Shown here: in pieces, positions 1-8,907 of the stretch
How positions within the stretch are numbered: position 1 is the first letter of the stretch
Layout: each line of letters begins with the position of its first letter
Source of the DNA: Lentibacillus salicampi
Lineage (GTDB): Bacteria; Bacillota; Bacilli; Bacillales; Amphibacillaceae
DNA: 64,000 nt
Direction: 5' to 3'
Assembly: GCF_004565465.1 (NCBI RefSeq)
Contig: NZ_SRHY01000007.1
Coordinates: 1 to 64,000 of the forward strand
Notes under the pieces: generated by a model
What the model saw: the letters and a program-made list of their open reading frames with translations, nothing else
Told to the model about the DNA's origin: nothing
The model's database searches: none
Program-made: the position numbers and the translations under genes

Positions 1-496
1 AAAATGACATAAACGTGAAGCTTATTTGGCATACCCTTTTTTAAATCATTTCCATTTTTTTACATAAAAATAGGTTGTAGTGAAATGAAGCGGGATTTTT
101 TGAAATACTTCTGTCCAAGGCTCCTAGTTAGTCAAGTCCAGCTCTAGCGCCTACCCCCCCTCGAGGTCTTAAGCAATTATTTTACGTGGCAAAACCCGCC
201 ACTACAAATGCTTGCTCAGGCTTTTCGGGGGTGAACAAGGCGCCCCGCGCTTTTCTTAATTGTCCATAAAATGATAGTTTGGAACGGTTGTGAATGATTG
301 GTGGCAGCCTTATGAGCCACCCTCAGTGCCAACGCTAAGCTTTCGCAAAGGTCTTGGTGGAGCACAGCCCCCGTTATGAATGACTTAATAAAATACTACA
401 AAAGAAGAAGTGAATGGGAGTTATTTTCCTGATGCATTTTTGTCGCAGCTGTTGTAAAATGATAGATAATAGTACAAGTATGAGGAGAAGTTAGCG
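1..496. other. Intergenic region upstream of degV
   Basis: No convincing gene is visible. The stretch holds an imperfect inverted-repeat element (about 133-256, listed separately), a small GTGGC/GCCAC hairpin near 186-202 and a second hairpin near 300-322 (GGTGGC ... GCCACC). The end of a preceding gene may lie just before the window, but it cannot be identified from the few bases present. The degV promoter is probably between 420 and 475, where an AT-rich GATAAT occurs at 465-470, but I see no clear -35 box. Confidence 0.5.
133..256. repeat. Intergenic inverted-repeat element
   Basis: The left part reads AGTCCAGCTCTAGCGCCTA followed by a C-run and TCGAGG. The right part reads TCGGGGGTGAACAAGGCGCC and then CGCGCTTTTC. 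The two ends are imperfect reverse complements (GCGCC...CCC versus GGG...GGCGC). From memory this resembles a family of non-coding repeats scattered between genes of Bacillaceae. Only one copy is in this window, so repetition cannot be shown here. Confidence 0.4.
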
Positions 497-1339
497 ATGA
501 AAATTGCTGTAATGACTGATAGCACATCCTATATTCCTGAAAAATTGATCGAACACTATCAGATTCACATTGTCCCGCTGAGTGTCGTGTTTGGAGATGA
601 ATCCTATCGTGAAGGAATGGACATCACTACCGACGAATTTTATCAAAAAGTAAAAGAAGCGAAGGAACTGCCGAAAACATCCCAGCCGTCAATCGGTATG
701 ATAACTGAAAAACTGACAGAACTGGCGGAGGATTATGATGCCGTCATCTCGATTCATTTATCGAGCGGCATAAGCGGGACTTGCCAAGCCGTCGCCAGTG
801 CAGGGGAAATGGTGGATGGCATTGAGGTGTATCCATATGATTCGGAATTAAGCTGTATGGGCCAGGGTTTTTACGTACTTGAAGCGGCAGAGCTGTCACA
901 AACAGGAAAATCCCCAGAGTCAATTATTGAACGGCTCGATAGGATCAAGCAGAGCATGCGGGCTTATTTTATGGCCGACGATTTGAACCATCTGCAACGC
1001 GGCGGCCGGCTGAATGGTGCCCAGGCTATTGTCGGGAGTCTGCTGCAGGTTAAGCCAGTCCTTCATTTTGTTGATAAACAAATTGTTCCATTTGAAAAAA
1101 TCCGCACGCGCAAAAAAGCCTTAAACCGAATTATGGGTATGCTTGAAGCGGATGCGAATCAGGGAAAAGCGCTTAAAGTTGCGTTCATCCATGCCAACAA
1201 TGAATTGGCTGCCATCGAGCTAAAAGACCAATTCGATGCAGATTATCCGAATATGGATACCATGATCAGTTATTTCGGACCTGTCATTGGGACACATCTT
1301 GGGGAAGGTGCTGTCGGCGCAGTCTGGTATGCGAAATAA
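497..1339 (+). CDS. degV: DegV family fatty-acid-binding protein
   Basis: 280 aa, full length for the DegV/EDD family. DegV proteins bind one fatty acid between two domains, and in Gram-positives related FakB proteins hand fatty acids to the kinase FakA. The N-terminus carries the family motif TDSTSYIP. The SSGISGT loop (about residues 90-97) and the LQRGGRL block (about 167-173) are also typical. A GAGGAG ribosome-binding site sits 9 bases before the ATG. It lies just before comFA, as yviA/degV does in B. subtilis. The family is clear; the physiological partner is not shown by the sequence. Confidence 0.9.
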   Translation: MKIAVMTDSTSYIPEKLIEHYQIHIVPLSVVFGDESYREGMDITTDEFYQKVKEAKELPKTSQPSIGMITEKLTELAEDYDAVISIHLSSGISGTCQAVASAGEMVDGIEVYPYDSELSCMGQGFYVLEAAELSQTGKSPESIIERLDRIKQSMRAYFMADDLNHLQRGGRLNGAQAIVGSLLQVKPVLHFVDKQIVPFEKIRTRKKALNRIMGMLEADANQGKALKVAFIHANNELAAIELKDQFDADYPNMDTMISYFGPVIGTHLGEGAVGAVWYAK

Positions 1340-1419
1340 CACAACCATCAGTAAACCGGGAATCGGCCGTGTGGCTGATCCCTTATCTCCCTTTTTAAAT
1401 CAATTAGGAGCGTGAAGCC

Positions 1420-2790
1420 ATGGACGATTATGAATTAAGCCGGCGTTATGCCGGAAAACTTCTGTTAAGACATGAGATCCTCATTGATGAGCCTCGATTC
1501 GAACATCTTCTGAATGCCCATTATTTCACTTCCGAAACAGCTATCCAAACGAAATGGTCGCATCATGAATGCCGGCGCTGTGGGAATCAAAAACCATCCT
1601 TGTTTGGGCAAATCCCTTGTCATCATTGTGGCGAAACGCATGTTTACTGCCGGAAATGCATTGAAATGGGGCGGGTGATGGCCTGTTCACTGTTATACGA
1701 ATGGACCAGCCCTGACCAGCCGTGGCCAAGCCATCCAAATGCCTGTACATGGGAAGGTGAATTAACTACTGCACAGCAAAAAGCGTCCGACCTTATTGTC
1801 AGGAAAATTCAGGGCCGTGAAAAGGAAATCCTGACTTGGGCGGTTTGTGGTGCCGGTAAAACAGAAATACTTTATCCTGGCATATCTGAGGCCTTGAAAT
1901 TGGGTATGCGTGTCTGCATCGCCACACCCAGAGCGGATGTCGTACGAGAATTGCTCCCGCGGCTGCGTGAAGCTTTTTCAGGGGTTTACATCCAGGGTTT
2001 GTATGGCGGCAGTCTGGAAAAGGATGGGACGGCCCAGTTGATGATCGCAACAACACACCAATTACTCCGGTTCAAACAAGCTTTTGATGTTATGATTATT
2101 GATGAGGTCGACGCATTTCCGTATACACACGATACGTCACTGCCATTTGCTGCAGCTCGTGCCAAAAAGGAAACGAGCACAACAATTTATTTAACTGCCA
2201 CTCCAAGACAGGAACAGCAGATGCGAATGGCCCGCAAGAAACTCCCGCATGTATTCATCCCCAGACGATTCCACGGGCATCCGATGCCGGTACCAGTCTT
2301 TCACATGTGTTATTCATTAAAAAAAGACTTGCAAAAATCTCAGCCACCGAAAGCATTTTTCAAGTGGTTTCATCATCGGAAAACGCCTGGCCGGCAACTT
2401 CTGATTTTTGTACCGACGATCAACCTTGCCGGAAATTTGACACAAAAGCTAGCGGCCATTCTGTCTAACTCTACGACGATGGCTGTCCATGCATCTGATC
2501 ATGATCGCGAAGAGAAAGTTCAGCAATTCCGGGAGAAACGGTTTCAAATTCTGGTCACCACAACGATTTTGGAGCGCGGCGTCACCTTTCCGTCTGTGGA
2601 TGTGGCGATTCTGGATGCAGGGCATACTGTTTTCGATGAAGCTGCGCTGGTACAAATTGCCGGAAGAGCGGGCAGGAGTCCGAGTGATCCGACAGGGGAA
2701 GTGGTGTTTTTTCATGATGGTAAAACAGAAGCCATGAGAGAGGCCGTCAGATCGATTACCAGGATGAACAAACGGGGAGGTTTCCATTAA
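1420..2790 (+). CDS. comFA: Competence DNA helicase/translocase ComFA
   Basis: 456 aa DEAD-box-like ATPase that helps drive single-stranded DNA uptake during transformation. An N-terminal four-cysteine zinc finger (CRRC ... CHHC ... CRKC, about residues 52-82) precedes the helicase core. Walker A reads CGAGKTE (about 143-149), motif II reads IIDEVDAFP, motif III is LTATP, and motif VI is QIAGRAGR near the C-terminus. All catalytic motifs are intact, so the helicase looks functional. The stop is one base before comFC, so the two genes form an operon. comFB, which sits between them in B. subtilis, is absent. Confidence 0.95.
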   Translation: MDDYELSRRYAGKLLLRHEILIDEPRFEHLLNAHYFTSETAIQTKWSHHECRRCGNQKPSLFGQIPCHHCGETHVYCRKCIEMGRVMACSLLYEWTSPDQPWPSHPNACTWEGELTTAQQKASDLIVRKIQGREKEILTWAVCGAGKTEILYPGISEALKLGMRVCIATPRADVVRELLPRLREAFSGVYIQGLYGGSLEKDGTAQLMIATTHQLLRFKQAFDVMIIDEVDAFPYTHDTSLPFAAARAKKETSTTIYLTATPRQEQQMRMARKKLPHVFIPRRFHGHPMPVPVFHMCYSLKKDLQKSQPPKAFFKWFHHRKTPGRQLLIFVPTINLAGNLTQKLAAILSNSTTMAVHASDHDREEKVQQFREKRFQILVTTTILERGVTFPSVDVAILDAGHTVFDEAALVQIAGRAGRSPSDPTGEVVFFHDGKTEAMREAVRSITRMNKRGGFH

Positions 2791-2791
2791 C

Positions 2792-3475
2792 ATGCATTGT
2801 TTATGGTGTGATGCTGATATGATTCCGGAACTTAGCTGGAAAACGATTTTTTGGTTATCCAGACCGACCTATCTTTGTCCGCCCTGTGCGGAGCAATTGA
2901 CCATTCTAAAGGGAAAACGTTGCGGCAAATGCAGCCGGGAAAGTGACGAGGAAGTATGCCCGGACTGCAGGTGGTGGGCGGCAGATGCAGCGTGGGACGA
3001 TCCACTGGTTCGGAATTACGCCGTTTTTTCCTATAATGACGCTATGAAAGAAATGATCGCAAAGTGGAAATATCGTGGGGACTACTGTCTTGGAAAAGTT
3101 TTTGAAGGTGCTTACCAAACAGCTTTTAAACAGGCATTTTCATTTCTTTCAAGAGAAGCAGTGGCCGTCCCCATTCCGTTAAGTGACGAACGTATGCATG
3201 AGCGCGGGTTTAACCAGGCTAAAATGCTTGCCGATTTTTTACCGCTGAAAACCTGGGATATTCTGACACGTAACCACAGTGAGAAACAGTCCAAAAAAAC
3301 CCGACGGCAGCGCGTCACAGCTGCGAATCCATTTCAGCTGACAAGAACGGTTAAGCATCCGGTAATTCTTGCCGATGATATCTATACCACCGGATCAACG
3401 CTTAGACATGCCGCATTTGTGTTAAAAGAGCATGGCTGTCCGGCTGTGTACGCTCTGACACTGATTCGGGGCTAA
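2792..3475 (+). CDS. comFC: ComF family protein (phosphoribosyltransferase fold) ComFC
   Basis: 227 aa, normal for ComFC/GntX-like proteins, which are needed for natural transformation. Cysteine pairs at the N-terminus (CLWC, CPPC, CGKC, CPDC) form a probable zinc ribbon. The C-terminal half carries the PRTase signature VILADDIYTTGSTL, whose acidic pair normally binds PRPP. The GGGGAGG ribosome-binding site lies inside the end of comFA and the ATG follows the comFA stop by one base, so the genes are translationally coupled. Confidence 0.93.
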   Translation: MHCLWCDADMIPELSWKTIFWLSRPTYLCPPCAEQLTILKGKRCGKCSRESDEEVCPDCRWWAADAAWDDPLVRNYAVFSYNDAMKEMIAKWKYRGDYCLGKVFEGAYQTAFKQAFSFLSREAVAVPIPLSDERMHERGFNQAKMLADFLPLKTWDILTRNHSEKQSKKTRRQRVTAANPFQLTRTVKHPVILADDIYTTGSTLRHAAFVLKEHGCPAVYALTLIRG

Positions 3476-3546
3476 CTTTATTCTTCTTCTCGAACACGCA
3501 CCGCCCACCATAAATATGGTAAACTGGAACAAAAAGGGGGAGGACA

Positions 3547-3960
3547 ATGGCTGAATTAGCTAATTGTACGCGCTGTGATGCTATTTTCGTTAAAACGATT
3601 CGGAATGTTTGTCAGTCATGTTATCAGAAAGAGGAGGAAGCATACCAGATTGTTTATCGTTTTTTAACCAAGCGTGAGAATCGAGAATCAACGATAAAGG
3701 AAACGGTAAAAGCAACCGGAGTCGAGGAAGCTATGATTATTCGGTTTATGAAGGATAAACGGTTGCGACCCTCGGAATTCCCGAAGCTAGCCTACCCATG
3801 CGAGCGCTGTGGTGTGGATATCGTCAGGGGAAGATTTTGTGCAAATTGTACGGATGAACTGAAAAGAGATCTTGAACGGCACGAAGACAGAAAAAACAGC
3901 GAAGCGGAACAACAGGCCCCGGAAACCATTTACTATACATTTAACAGGGATAAGAAATAA
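3547..3960 (+). CDS. yvyF: Flagellar operon protein YvyF (TIGR03826-like)
   Basis: 137 aa small zinc-ribbon-like protein with cysteine pairs at both ends (CTRC ... CQSC and CERC ... CANC). The position between comFC and flgM matches yvyF in B. subtilis, where it is a flagellar-operon protein of poorly known function. A strong GGGGGAGG ribosome-binding site precedes the ATG. A charged, low-complexity tail follows the second cysteine cluster. Family call rests on cysteine pattern, length and synteny. Confidence 0.85.
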   Translation: MAELANCTRCDAIFVKTIRNVCQSCYQKEEEAYQIVYRFLTKRENRESTIKETVKATGVEEAMIIRFMKDKRLRPSEFPKLAYPCERCGVDIVRGRFCANCTDELKRDLERHEDRKNSEAEQQAPETIYYTFNRDKK

Positions 3961-3972
3961 TAATAGATGCTT

Positions 3973-3998
3973 TAAAAAAAGTAACATTCAGCCGATAT
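3973..3998 (+). promoter_or_regulatory. SigD-type promoter of flgM
   Basis: TAAA at 3973-3976 and a perfect GCCGATAT at 3991-3998 are separated by 14 bases, matching the SigD (sigma-28) consensus. It lies about 45 bases before flgM, the gene for the anti-SigD factor, in agreement with the known autoregulation of flgM in B. subtilis. Confidence 0.85.
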
Positions 3999-4043
3999 AA
4001 GTAGAAAGGTTATCAGTTCGTCATGAAATCGGGGTGATTTTGT

Positions 4044-4310
4044 ATGAAAATAAATGGAGTTAACCAACCAAACTTCAACCCATATAAAAACCAGATGCAA
4101 AAGCAAATGGACTATCCGAAAGATGCCAATAAGAAGGATCAGCTGGAAATTTCCAATCAGGCGAAGCAACTGCAGGAGCGTGTGAAACCTGATGCAAAAC
4201 GGGCAGCCTATGTCCAGCAAATCAAAGACGCCGTCGATAAAGGTGACTATCAGATTAATCATGAAAAGACGGCACAACGGATGATTGATTTCTGGTCGAA
4301 GCGCTCTTAA
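4044..4310 (+). CDS. flgM: Anti-sigma-28 factor FlgM
   Basis: 88 aa, the usual size. FlgM binds SigD and holds it inactive until the hook-basal body is finished. The N-terminus (MKINGVNQPNFNPYKNQM) and the conserved middle (ISNQAKQLQ) followed by a basic amphipathic C-terminal helix (IKDAVDKGDYQIN) fit the family. A SigD promoter lies directly upstream. The stop codon overlaps the Shine-Dalgarno of flgN, giving a flgM-flgN-flgK-flgL transcription unit. Confidence 0.93.
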   Translation: MKINGVNQPNFNPYKNQMQKQMDYPKDANKKDQLEISNQAKQLQERVKPDAKRAAYVQQIKDAVDKGDYQINHEKTAQRMIDFWSKRS

Positions 4311-4324
4311 AGGAGGACGTCAAT

Positions 4325-4813
4325 TTGTCCGTTCAACCAATTATACAATCGCTTGAGAAGTTAATCAGCCTGCACAAGGGGCTGTTTGATCTGTCGAAGC
4401 AGAAGACCGGCATTGTGAAAGACGGTTCTGTCGATAAATTGCAATCACTGCTTGTGAATGAACGAAAATATGTACAAGCAGTGGAACAGGCCGAAGCCGA
4501 TCGTCAAAAAAATGTTAGGGAATGGGCAGCCAGCCGGGGGCTTGATTTCAACAATGCAACCATTACAGGCATTTTGGGAACATTATCAGATGAAAAAGTA
4601 AAGGAAAAGCTTGAACGCACAGCAATCAACCTGACCCATCTGATGACACAATTGAAACAGCAGGAACAGCTTAACCAGGGTTTAATTAAGCAATCCATGC
4701 AATTTGTTGACTTATCGCTCAACATGATGACACCATCACTCAAACATATGAATTACGGTGGAAAAAAATCAGCCGGTTCACCAGAACGATCTGTTTTTGA
4801 TTCGAAAGCATAG
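4325..4813 (+). CDS. flgN: Flagellar chaperone FlgN
   Basis: 162 aa helical protein of the FlgN family, the export chaperone for hook-filament junction proteins FlgK and FlgL (yvyG in B. subtilis). It starts with TTG at 4325, chosen because AGGAGG at 4311-4316 is correctly spaced and no ATG lies nearby. Long heptad-rich helices with few hydrophobic breaks fit the four-helix chaperone fold. It sits between flgM and its client flgK. Confidence 0.88.
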   Translation: MSVQPIIQSLEKLISLHKGLFDLSKQKTGIVKDGSVDKLQSLLVNERKYVQAVEQAEADRQKNVREWAASRGLDFNNATITGILGTLSDEKVKEKLERTAINLTHLMTQLKQQEQLNQGLIKQSMQFVDLSLNMMTPSLKHMNYGGKKSAGSPERSVFDSKA

Positions 4814-4837
4814 GAAGCAAGGGAAAGGAGCAGGCCG

Positions 4838-6424
4838 ATGAGCACTTTTCATGGACTGGAAATGGCTAAACAATCCCTGTTTGCCCAGCAGTCAGCATTA
4901 TCTACGACCGGGCATAATATAGCCAACGCCAATACAAAAGGATATACACGCCAACGAGTGAATTTTGAAACTGCATCCCCTTATCCGGCAGCGTCACGGA
5001 ACCGTCCGGAGATGCCCGGTCAAATGGGAACAGGTGTGGAAGCCGGAACTATACAGCGGGTCCGCCATCAATTTCTCGACCACCAATTCAGGGCAGAAAA
5101 CAGTTCGTCCGGCTACTGGAGTACAAAGGCAGATGCATTCAGCCGAATGGAAAGTTTAATGAATGAGCCCTCTGAAAATGGGTTGAATCAAACGATGGAT
5201 CAGTTTTGGCAGTCGCTTCAGGATTTAGCCGTTAGCCCGGATAACGCCGGAGCACGGTCTGTCGTTGGCCAAAGAGGCCAGGCTGTGGCTGAAACGTTCC
5301 ATTATTTATCGGATTCGCTAAGCTCAATGCGGACGGATCTGCGGAATCAGATTGATGTTACCGTCAAGGATACCAATGCGACTTTGGATAAAATAAATAA
5401 CATCAATGAACAGGTGAAAGACATTGAAACAAATGGGATGTTGGCCAATGATTTATATGATGAACGTGACCGGCTAATTGATGAGTTGTCAGAGATTGTC
5501 AATGTCGAAGTCAGCTATACAAAAAGCAGTGACGGCGCACCAGATAATGCGGACGGACTGGCAACGATTAAACTGGCGGATGAAAATGGCAGTGCGATTG
5601 ATGGAGCTGTATTGGTGAATGGTGATATAACGGATGGTGGCAAGATGGGTTATAATGAATTGCGTGTTTCCTATTCAGGCGGAATCTATGATGCTGTCGA
5701 TGAGATCAGTGTTAACGGCCAACATTATAAACCAACATCGTTTGCCTCAAATGGTTCTTTGCAGGGGCTCGTCGAATCATATGGCTATACGGATGTGGAT
5801 AACGTCAGTGATGTGAATGAAGCTGAGAACGTAGCAGCTGTGAATGGTACATATACCGATATGCTAAACCACCTGGACGAAATGGCGCAAAAATTTGCCA
5901 ACACGTTTAATGATGTTCACAATGACGGTGAAAATTTGGAAGGTGACCAGGGTCAAGATATTCCAAGCTTTTTTAACAATATCTCTGCACGGGGGGAATC
6001 ATCTTATAATACAGCCGCCGCTATCACTGTTAATCAGGACATTTTAAATAATCCGGACCTGATTGCTGCTGCAGATAAAGACGAAGGTCCTGGTGACGGT
6101 AGTAATGCCTCTGCTTTAGCTGATGTATTTGATGATACTGAAGTTGGCTTAGGTGAAAATACATCGGTCAGAAGCTTCTATGAATCGATGATTGGTGATA
6201 TGGCCGTCAATACAGAAAAAGTCAATACGATGGCCGAAAATTCGGGGATTCTCCGATCGCAGGTGGAAGAACAGCGAATGTCTGTCAGCTCAGTATCGCT
6301 TGATGAAGAAATGTCGAACATGATTAAATTCCAGCATGCCTATAGCGCTGCCGCCAGAAGTATGACAGCGGTTGACGAGATGATTGACAGGGTCATTAAC
6401 AATATGGGGTTAGTGGGAAGGTAG
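4838..6424 (+). CDS. flgK: Flagellar hook-associated protein 1 FlgK
   Basis: 528 aa. Forms the first hook-filament junction ring. The N-terminal rod-type motif (ALSTTGHNIANANTKGYTRQR, seen across about residues 20-40) and the C-terminal helix ending in IDRVINNMGLVGR are the conserved axial-protein ends. The middle is acidic and variable, as usual for this family, and fits a halophile-like proteome. GGAAAGGAG precedes the ATG. Followed after nine bases by flgL. Confidence 0.95.
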   Translation: MSTFHGLEMAKQSLFAQQSALSTTGHNIANANTKGYTRQRVNFETASPYPAASRNRPEMPGQMGTGVEAGTIQRVRHQFLDHQFRAENSSSGYWSTKADAFSRMESLMNEPSENGLNQTMDQFWQSLQDLAVSPDNAGARSVVGQRGQAVAETFHYLSDSLSSMRTDLRNQIDVTVKDTNATLDKINNINEQVKDIETNGMLANDLYDERDRLIDELSEIVNVEVSYTKSSDGAPDNADGLATIKLADENGSAIDGAVLVNGDITDGGKMGYNELRVSYSGGIYDAVDEISVNGQHYKPTSFASNGSLQGLVESYGYTDVDNVSDVNEAENVAAVNGTYTDMLNHLDEMAQKFANTFNDVHNDGENLEGDQGQDIPSFFNNISARGESSYNTAAAITVNQDILNNPDLIAAADKDEGPGDGSNASALADVFDDTEVGLGENTSVRSFYESMIGDMAVNTEKVNTMAENSGILRSQVEEQRMSVSSVSLDEEMSNMIKFQHAYSAAARSMTAVDEMIDRVINNMGLVGR

Positions 6425-6433
6425 GTGAAAAAC

Positions 6434-7318
6434 ATGCGCATTACGCAAAGCATGCTTTCAAATAATATGCTCCGTAATTTGTCCGGTAGTTACACGAAAC
6501 TCAATTCCTATATGGAACAGCTATCTTCAGGTAAAAAAATTAATCGTCCCTCTGATGATCCGGTTATCGCTATGAAGGGAATGGGCTATCGCACGCAGGT
6601 TACGGAAGTGGAACAATTTAAACGCAATACGAACGAAGTACACAATTGGATGGATAATTCCGATGCCGCATTGGATAAAGCCACCAAGGCACTTCAAAAA
6701 ATGCGGGAATTAGCTGTTCAGGCAAGCAGTGATACATATGACGCTGGAGAACGCCAATCGATTCAAGAGGAAGTCGGGCAGCTGAGAGAGCATTTAATTG
6801 ATATCGTGAATACAAATGTCAATGGCAGCTATATTTTTAACGGAACTAAAACAGACACAGAGCCTGTAACGACCGATAATGCCGGCGACATAACCAGTCT
6901 CCCTGACGGCGGGTCACCGGTCATGATCGAAGTAGCGAAAGGAACAAAACTTAAGGCCAATGTTGATGCGACAGAGCTTTTTGGTGAGAACGTGTTCAAT
7001 GACATTGAAACATTCGTGACCGCACTGGAGGACAATGAACAGGAAGGTATTGAGAAAAGCATCGAAACCATTGAGGGGAATATCGACAATGTCATCAATG
7101 CCCGTGCAGATCTTGGTGCGCGCATGAACCGTCTTGAATTAGTGGAAAACCGGCTGGGTGAACAGGAAATAACGGCTAAGAAAACGATGTCGGAAAATGA
7201 GGATATTGACTACGAAAAGGTGATTACGGAATTGATTACCCAGGAAAGTGTTCATCGTGCGGCCCTGTCAACGGGCTCAAAGATGATCCAGCCAACACTG
7301 ATTGATTTTCTGCGTTAG
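6434..7318 (+). CDS. flgL: Flagellar hook-associated protein 3 FlgL
   Basis: 294 aa flagellin-like junction protein. The N-terminal flagellin domain has the signature QLSSGKKINRPSDDP (about residues 29-43) and the C-terminal domain has SVHRAALSTGSKMIQPTLIDFL. The ATG at 6434 is preferred over an in-frame GTG at 6425 because it starts at the conserved MRITQSM and has AGGTAGGTG at the right distance. It belongs to the flgM-N-K-L unit. Confidence 0.94.
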   Translation: MRITQSMLSNNMLRNLSGSYTKLNSYMEQLSSGKKINRPSDDPVIAMKGMGYRTQVTEVEQFKRNTNEVHNWMDNSDAALDKATKALQKMRELAVQASSDTYDAGERQSIQEEVGQLREHLIDIVNTNVNGSYIFNGTKTDTEPVTTDNAGDITSLPDGGSPVMIEVAKGTKLKANVDATELFGENVFNDIETFVTALEDNEQEGIEKSIETIEGNIDNVINARADLGARMNRLELVENRLGEQEITAKKTMSENEDIDYEKVITELITQESVHRAALSTGSKMIQPTLIDFLR

Positions 7319-7380
7319 CCTGTTACCCACGGGGGGCATCATTGGAACGGACATGATTAACATGACAGGGATTGATGGAT

Positions 7381-7953
7381 ATGAAATTACCGCAAATCAG
7401 GCTGACCTCACAAGCGGCCAGGATACAAATACAAAAGACCTCAGCTCAGCAGAGAATTCGGCAGCCTAAAGCAGAAATGTCAATTCAGCAGCCTAAAGCT
7501 GAACTTTCCATCAAAACGATCCCCTCACAATTAACAATTGACCAGACACAGGCCTGGGAGGACATGAACCTGATGCACATTTCCAAACGGATTGAAACAT
7601 TTGCTGATGAAGGACGCCAAGGTGCCATGGAAGGCATCTCCCGCCGCGCGCAGCAAGGTTCTCAACTGATGGAAATTGAAAACGGCGGTAATCCAATTGC
7701 GGAGCAGGCTCATATAAACGCCTTTGATCAGATGAAACGCATCGGTATCACATTTATCCCATCACATTTTTCTGTCAAAACAAATTATGAGCCAGCAGAT
7801 GTCCAGGTTGATGCCACGGTGAATGAACCGATCATCGATGTACAGCCGCAAAAGCCGGTACACACATACATCCCTGGCGATGTATCCATCAGTATAAGGC
7901 AATATCCGGACGTACAGATCGATTTTGTTAACCTATTTTCGGAATCCGTCTAA
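7381..7953 (+). CDS. yviE: DUF6470 family protein YviE
   Basis: About 190 aa. Its N-terminus has short repeated beta-type segments (QPKAEMSI and QPKAELSI), typical of YviE, a protein encoded between flgL and fliW in Bacillus flagellar clusters. Biochemical function is unknown. ATG codons at 7375 and 7381 and a TTG at 7372 are all possible starts; ribosome-binding sequence is weak (CAGGGA). I chose 7381 because the homologous start is a short M-x-x-PQIR. No signal peptide or membrane segment is seen. Confidence 0.8.
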   Translation: MKLPQIRLTSQAARIQIQKTSAQQRIRQPKAEMSIQQPKAELSIKTIPSQLTIDQTQAWEDMNLMHISKRIETFADEGRQGAMEGISRRAQQGSQLMEIENGGNPIAEQAHINAFDQMKRIGITFIPSHFSVKTNYEPADVQVDATVNEPIIDVQPQKPVHTYIPGDVSISIRQYPDVQIDFVNLFSESV

Positions 7954-7968
7954 GAAAGGGTGGCTGGA

Positions 7969-8418
7969 ATGCATATACAGACGAAATACTTTGGTGAAAT
8001 GTCCGTTGACACTACCAAAACCATTCAATTTCCATCAGGACTGCCAGGTTTTGTGGACGAAAATGAGTTTGTGTTGTTCAACTTGTCGGAAACATCCGTT
8101 TACCAGATACTGCAATCAACGCGAAATAAAGGTGTTGCTTTTATCGTTGTTAACCCGTACGTTTTTTACCAGGATTATGTGATTGATTTGGATGACCATC
8201 TAATGGACAGTCTGCAAATCAAAGATGATCAGGATGTAGCTGTGTTGAGTATTGTAACGGTAAAAGATCCGTTTGATACGAGTACGATGAACCTGAAGGC
8301 ACCTGTTATCATTAATTCACAGACCAACCGGGGCAAGCAATACATACTAAATTCCGACGCTTATCCGTCGAAAGCTGCTATTACTCCACAAGATTCTTCA
8401 CTGGTGAAGGGAGAGTAG
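7969..8418 (+). CDS. fliW: Flagellar assembly factor FliW
   Basis: 149 aa. In B. subtilis FliW binds flagellin (Hag) and also CsrA, thereby coupling Hag translation to its export. The conserved FPSGLPGF and TVKDPF motifs are present. ATG 7969 is used rather than GTG 7960 because the AAGAAAGGG sequence spaces better to it. It is followed after four bases by csrA, the usual pair. The presence of this Hag-control pair contrasts with the absence of hag next to it. Confidence 0.93.
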   Translation: MHIQTKYFGEMSVDTTKTIQFPSGLPGFVDENEFVLFNLSETSVYQILQSTRNKGVAFIVVNPYVFYQDYVIDLDDHLMDSLQIKDDQDVAVLSIVTVKDPFDTSTMNLKAPVIINSQTNRGKQYILNSDAYPSKAAITPQDSSLVKGE

Positions 8419-8422
8419 AGCG

Positions 8423-8653
8423 ATGCTTGTACTGACAAGGAAGCAAAACGAATCAATTCGGATCGGTGATGATATTGACATAAAAGTGCTGGGCATTGAA
8501 GGGGATCAAGTAAAACTTGGGATCAATGCACCAAAGTCAGTCGATATTCACCGCACAGAAGTTTATTTGGATATTCAGCACCGGAATAACGAAGCAGCGA
8601 ATCTCTCCGTGGATGTCCTTGATTTACTGAAAAACGAATCAAAAGAGCCGTGA
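8423..8653 (+). CDS. csrA: Carbon storage regulator CsrA
   Basis: 76 aa RNA-binding dimer. The start [18 protein letters not shown] and the core [15 protein letters not shown] contain the residues that bind GGA-containing RNA hairpins. In B. subtilis it represses hag translation and is antagonised by FliW. It follows fliW with four bases between them. A C-terminal extension beyond the beta-core is typical of Bacillus CsrA. Confidence 0.95.
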   Translation: MLVLTRKQNESIRIGDDIDIKVLGIEGDQVKLGINAPKSVDIHRTEVYLDIQHRNNEAANLSVDVLDLLKNESKEP

Positions 8654-8657
8654 CTCT

Positions 8658-8684
8658 TAAACAATCTGTCTTTGCTGCCGATAT
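8658..8684 (+). promoter_or_regulatory. Perfect SigD promoter downstream of csrA
   Basis: TAAA at 8658-8661, a 15-base spacer, and GCCGATAT at 8677-8684 match the SigD consensus exactly. In B. subtilis the hag and the flaG-fliD-fliS-fliT promoters of this type lie in this position. Here the promoter precedes only a broken flaG and then fliS-fliT. Confidence 0.85.
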
Positions 8685-8713
8685 AAACAAAACCATACAA
8701 ACAGAGGAGTTGC

Positions 8714-8891
8714 ATGGGCACTGAAGATTGGGAGTGCACGAACAACCATTTCCTCCTTTTGCAAAATGACTTGACAACAGGCCAATGGCAGCTCGTCATG
8801 AGGTCATTAGAGAAGTACCGCCGAAAAAATGCTTGATATATATGCAGCAATGGCGGAGTTTAAGGGTATTATGGCAGATGAAAAGATTTAG
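8714..8891 (+). pseudogene. flaG: Broken flaG (yvyC) remnant
   Basis: The 3' end of a flaG-like gene survives in two frames. One frame reads HEVIREVPPKK (about 8797-8829), and the next frame continues LDIYAAMAEFKGIMADE up to a stop at 8889-8891. Both are typical of the FlaG C-terminus. The junction lies in an A6 run at 8824-8829, so loss of one A would explain the shift. A further in-frame stop and the lack of room (about 240 bases between csrA and fliS) mean the 5' half is also degenerate. The left boundary given is arbitrary. A 40-codon ORF from ATG 8714 overlaps in another frame and is not believed to be real. Confidence 0.7.
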
Positions 8892-8907
8892 AAGGGGTTG
8901 TTCATAT

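Noticed and set aside
1358-1398. Terminator between degV and comFA
   Set aside because: A GGGA-TCGGCC/GGCTGATCCC stem exists, but the T-run is about ten bases further on, so I did not list it as a feature.
8714-8836. 40-codon ORF with a GAGGAG-like site between csrA and fliS
   Set aside because: Overlaps the flaG remnant in another frame; the FlaG-like frame is the one with recognisable motifs.
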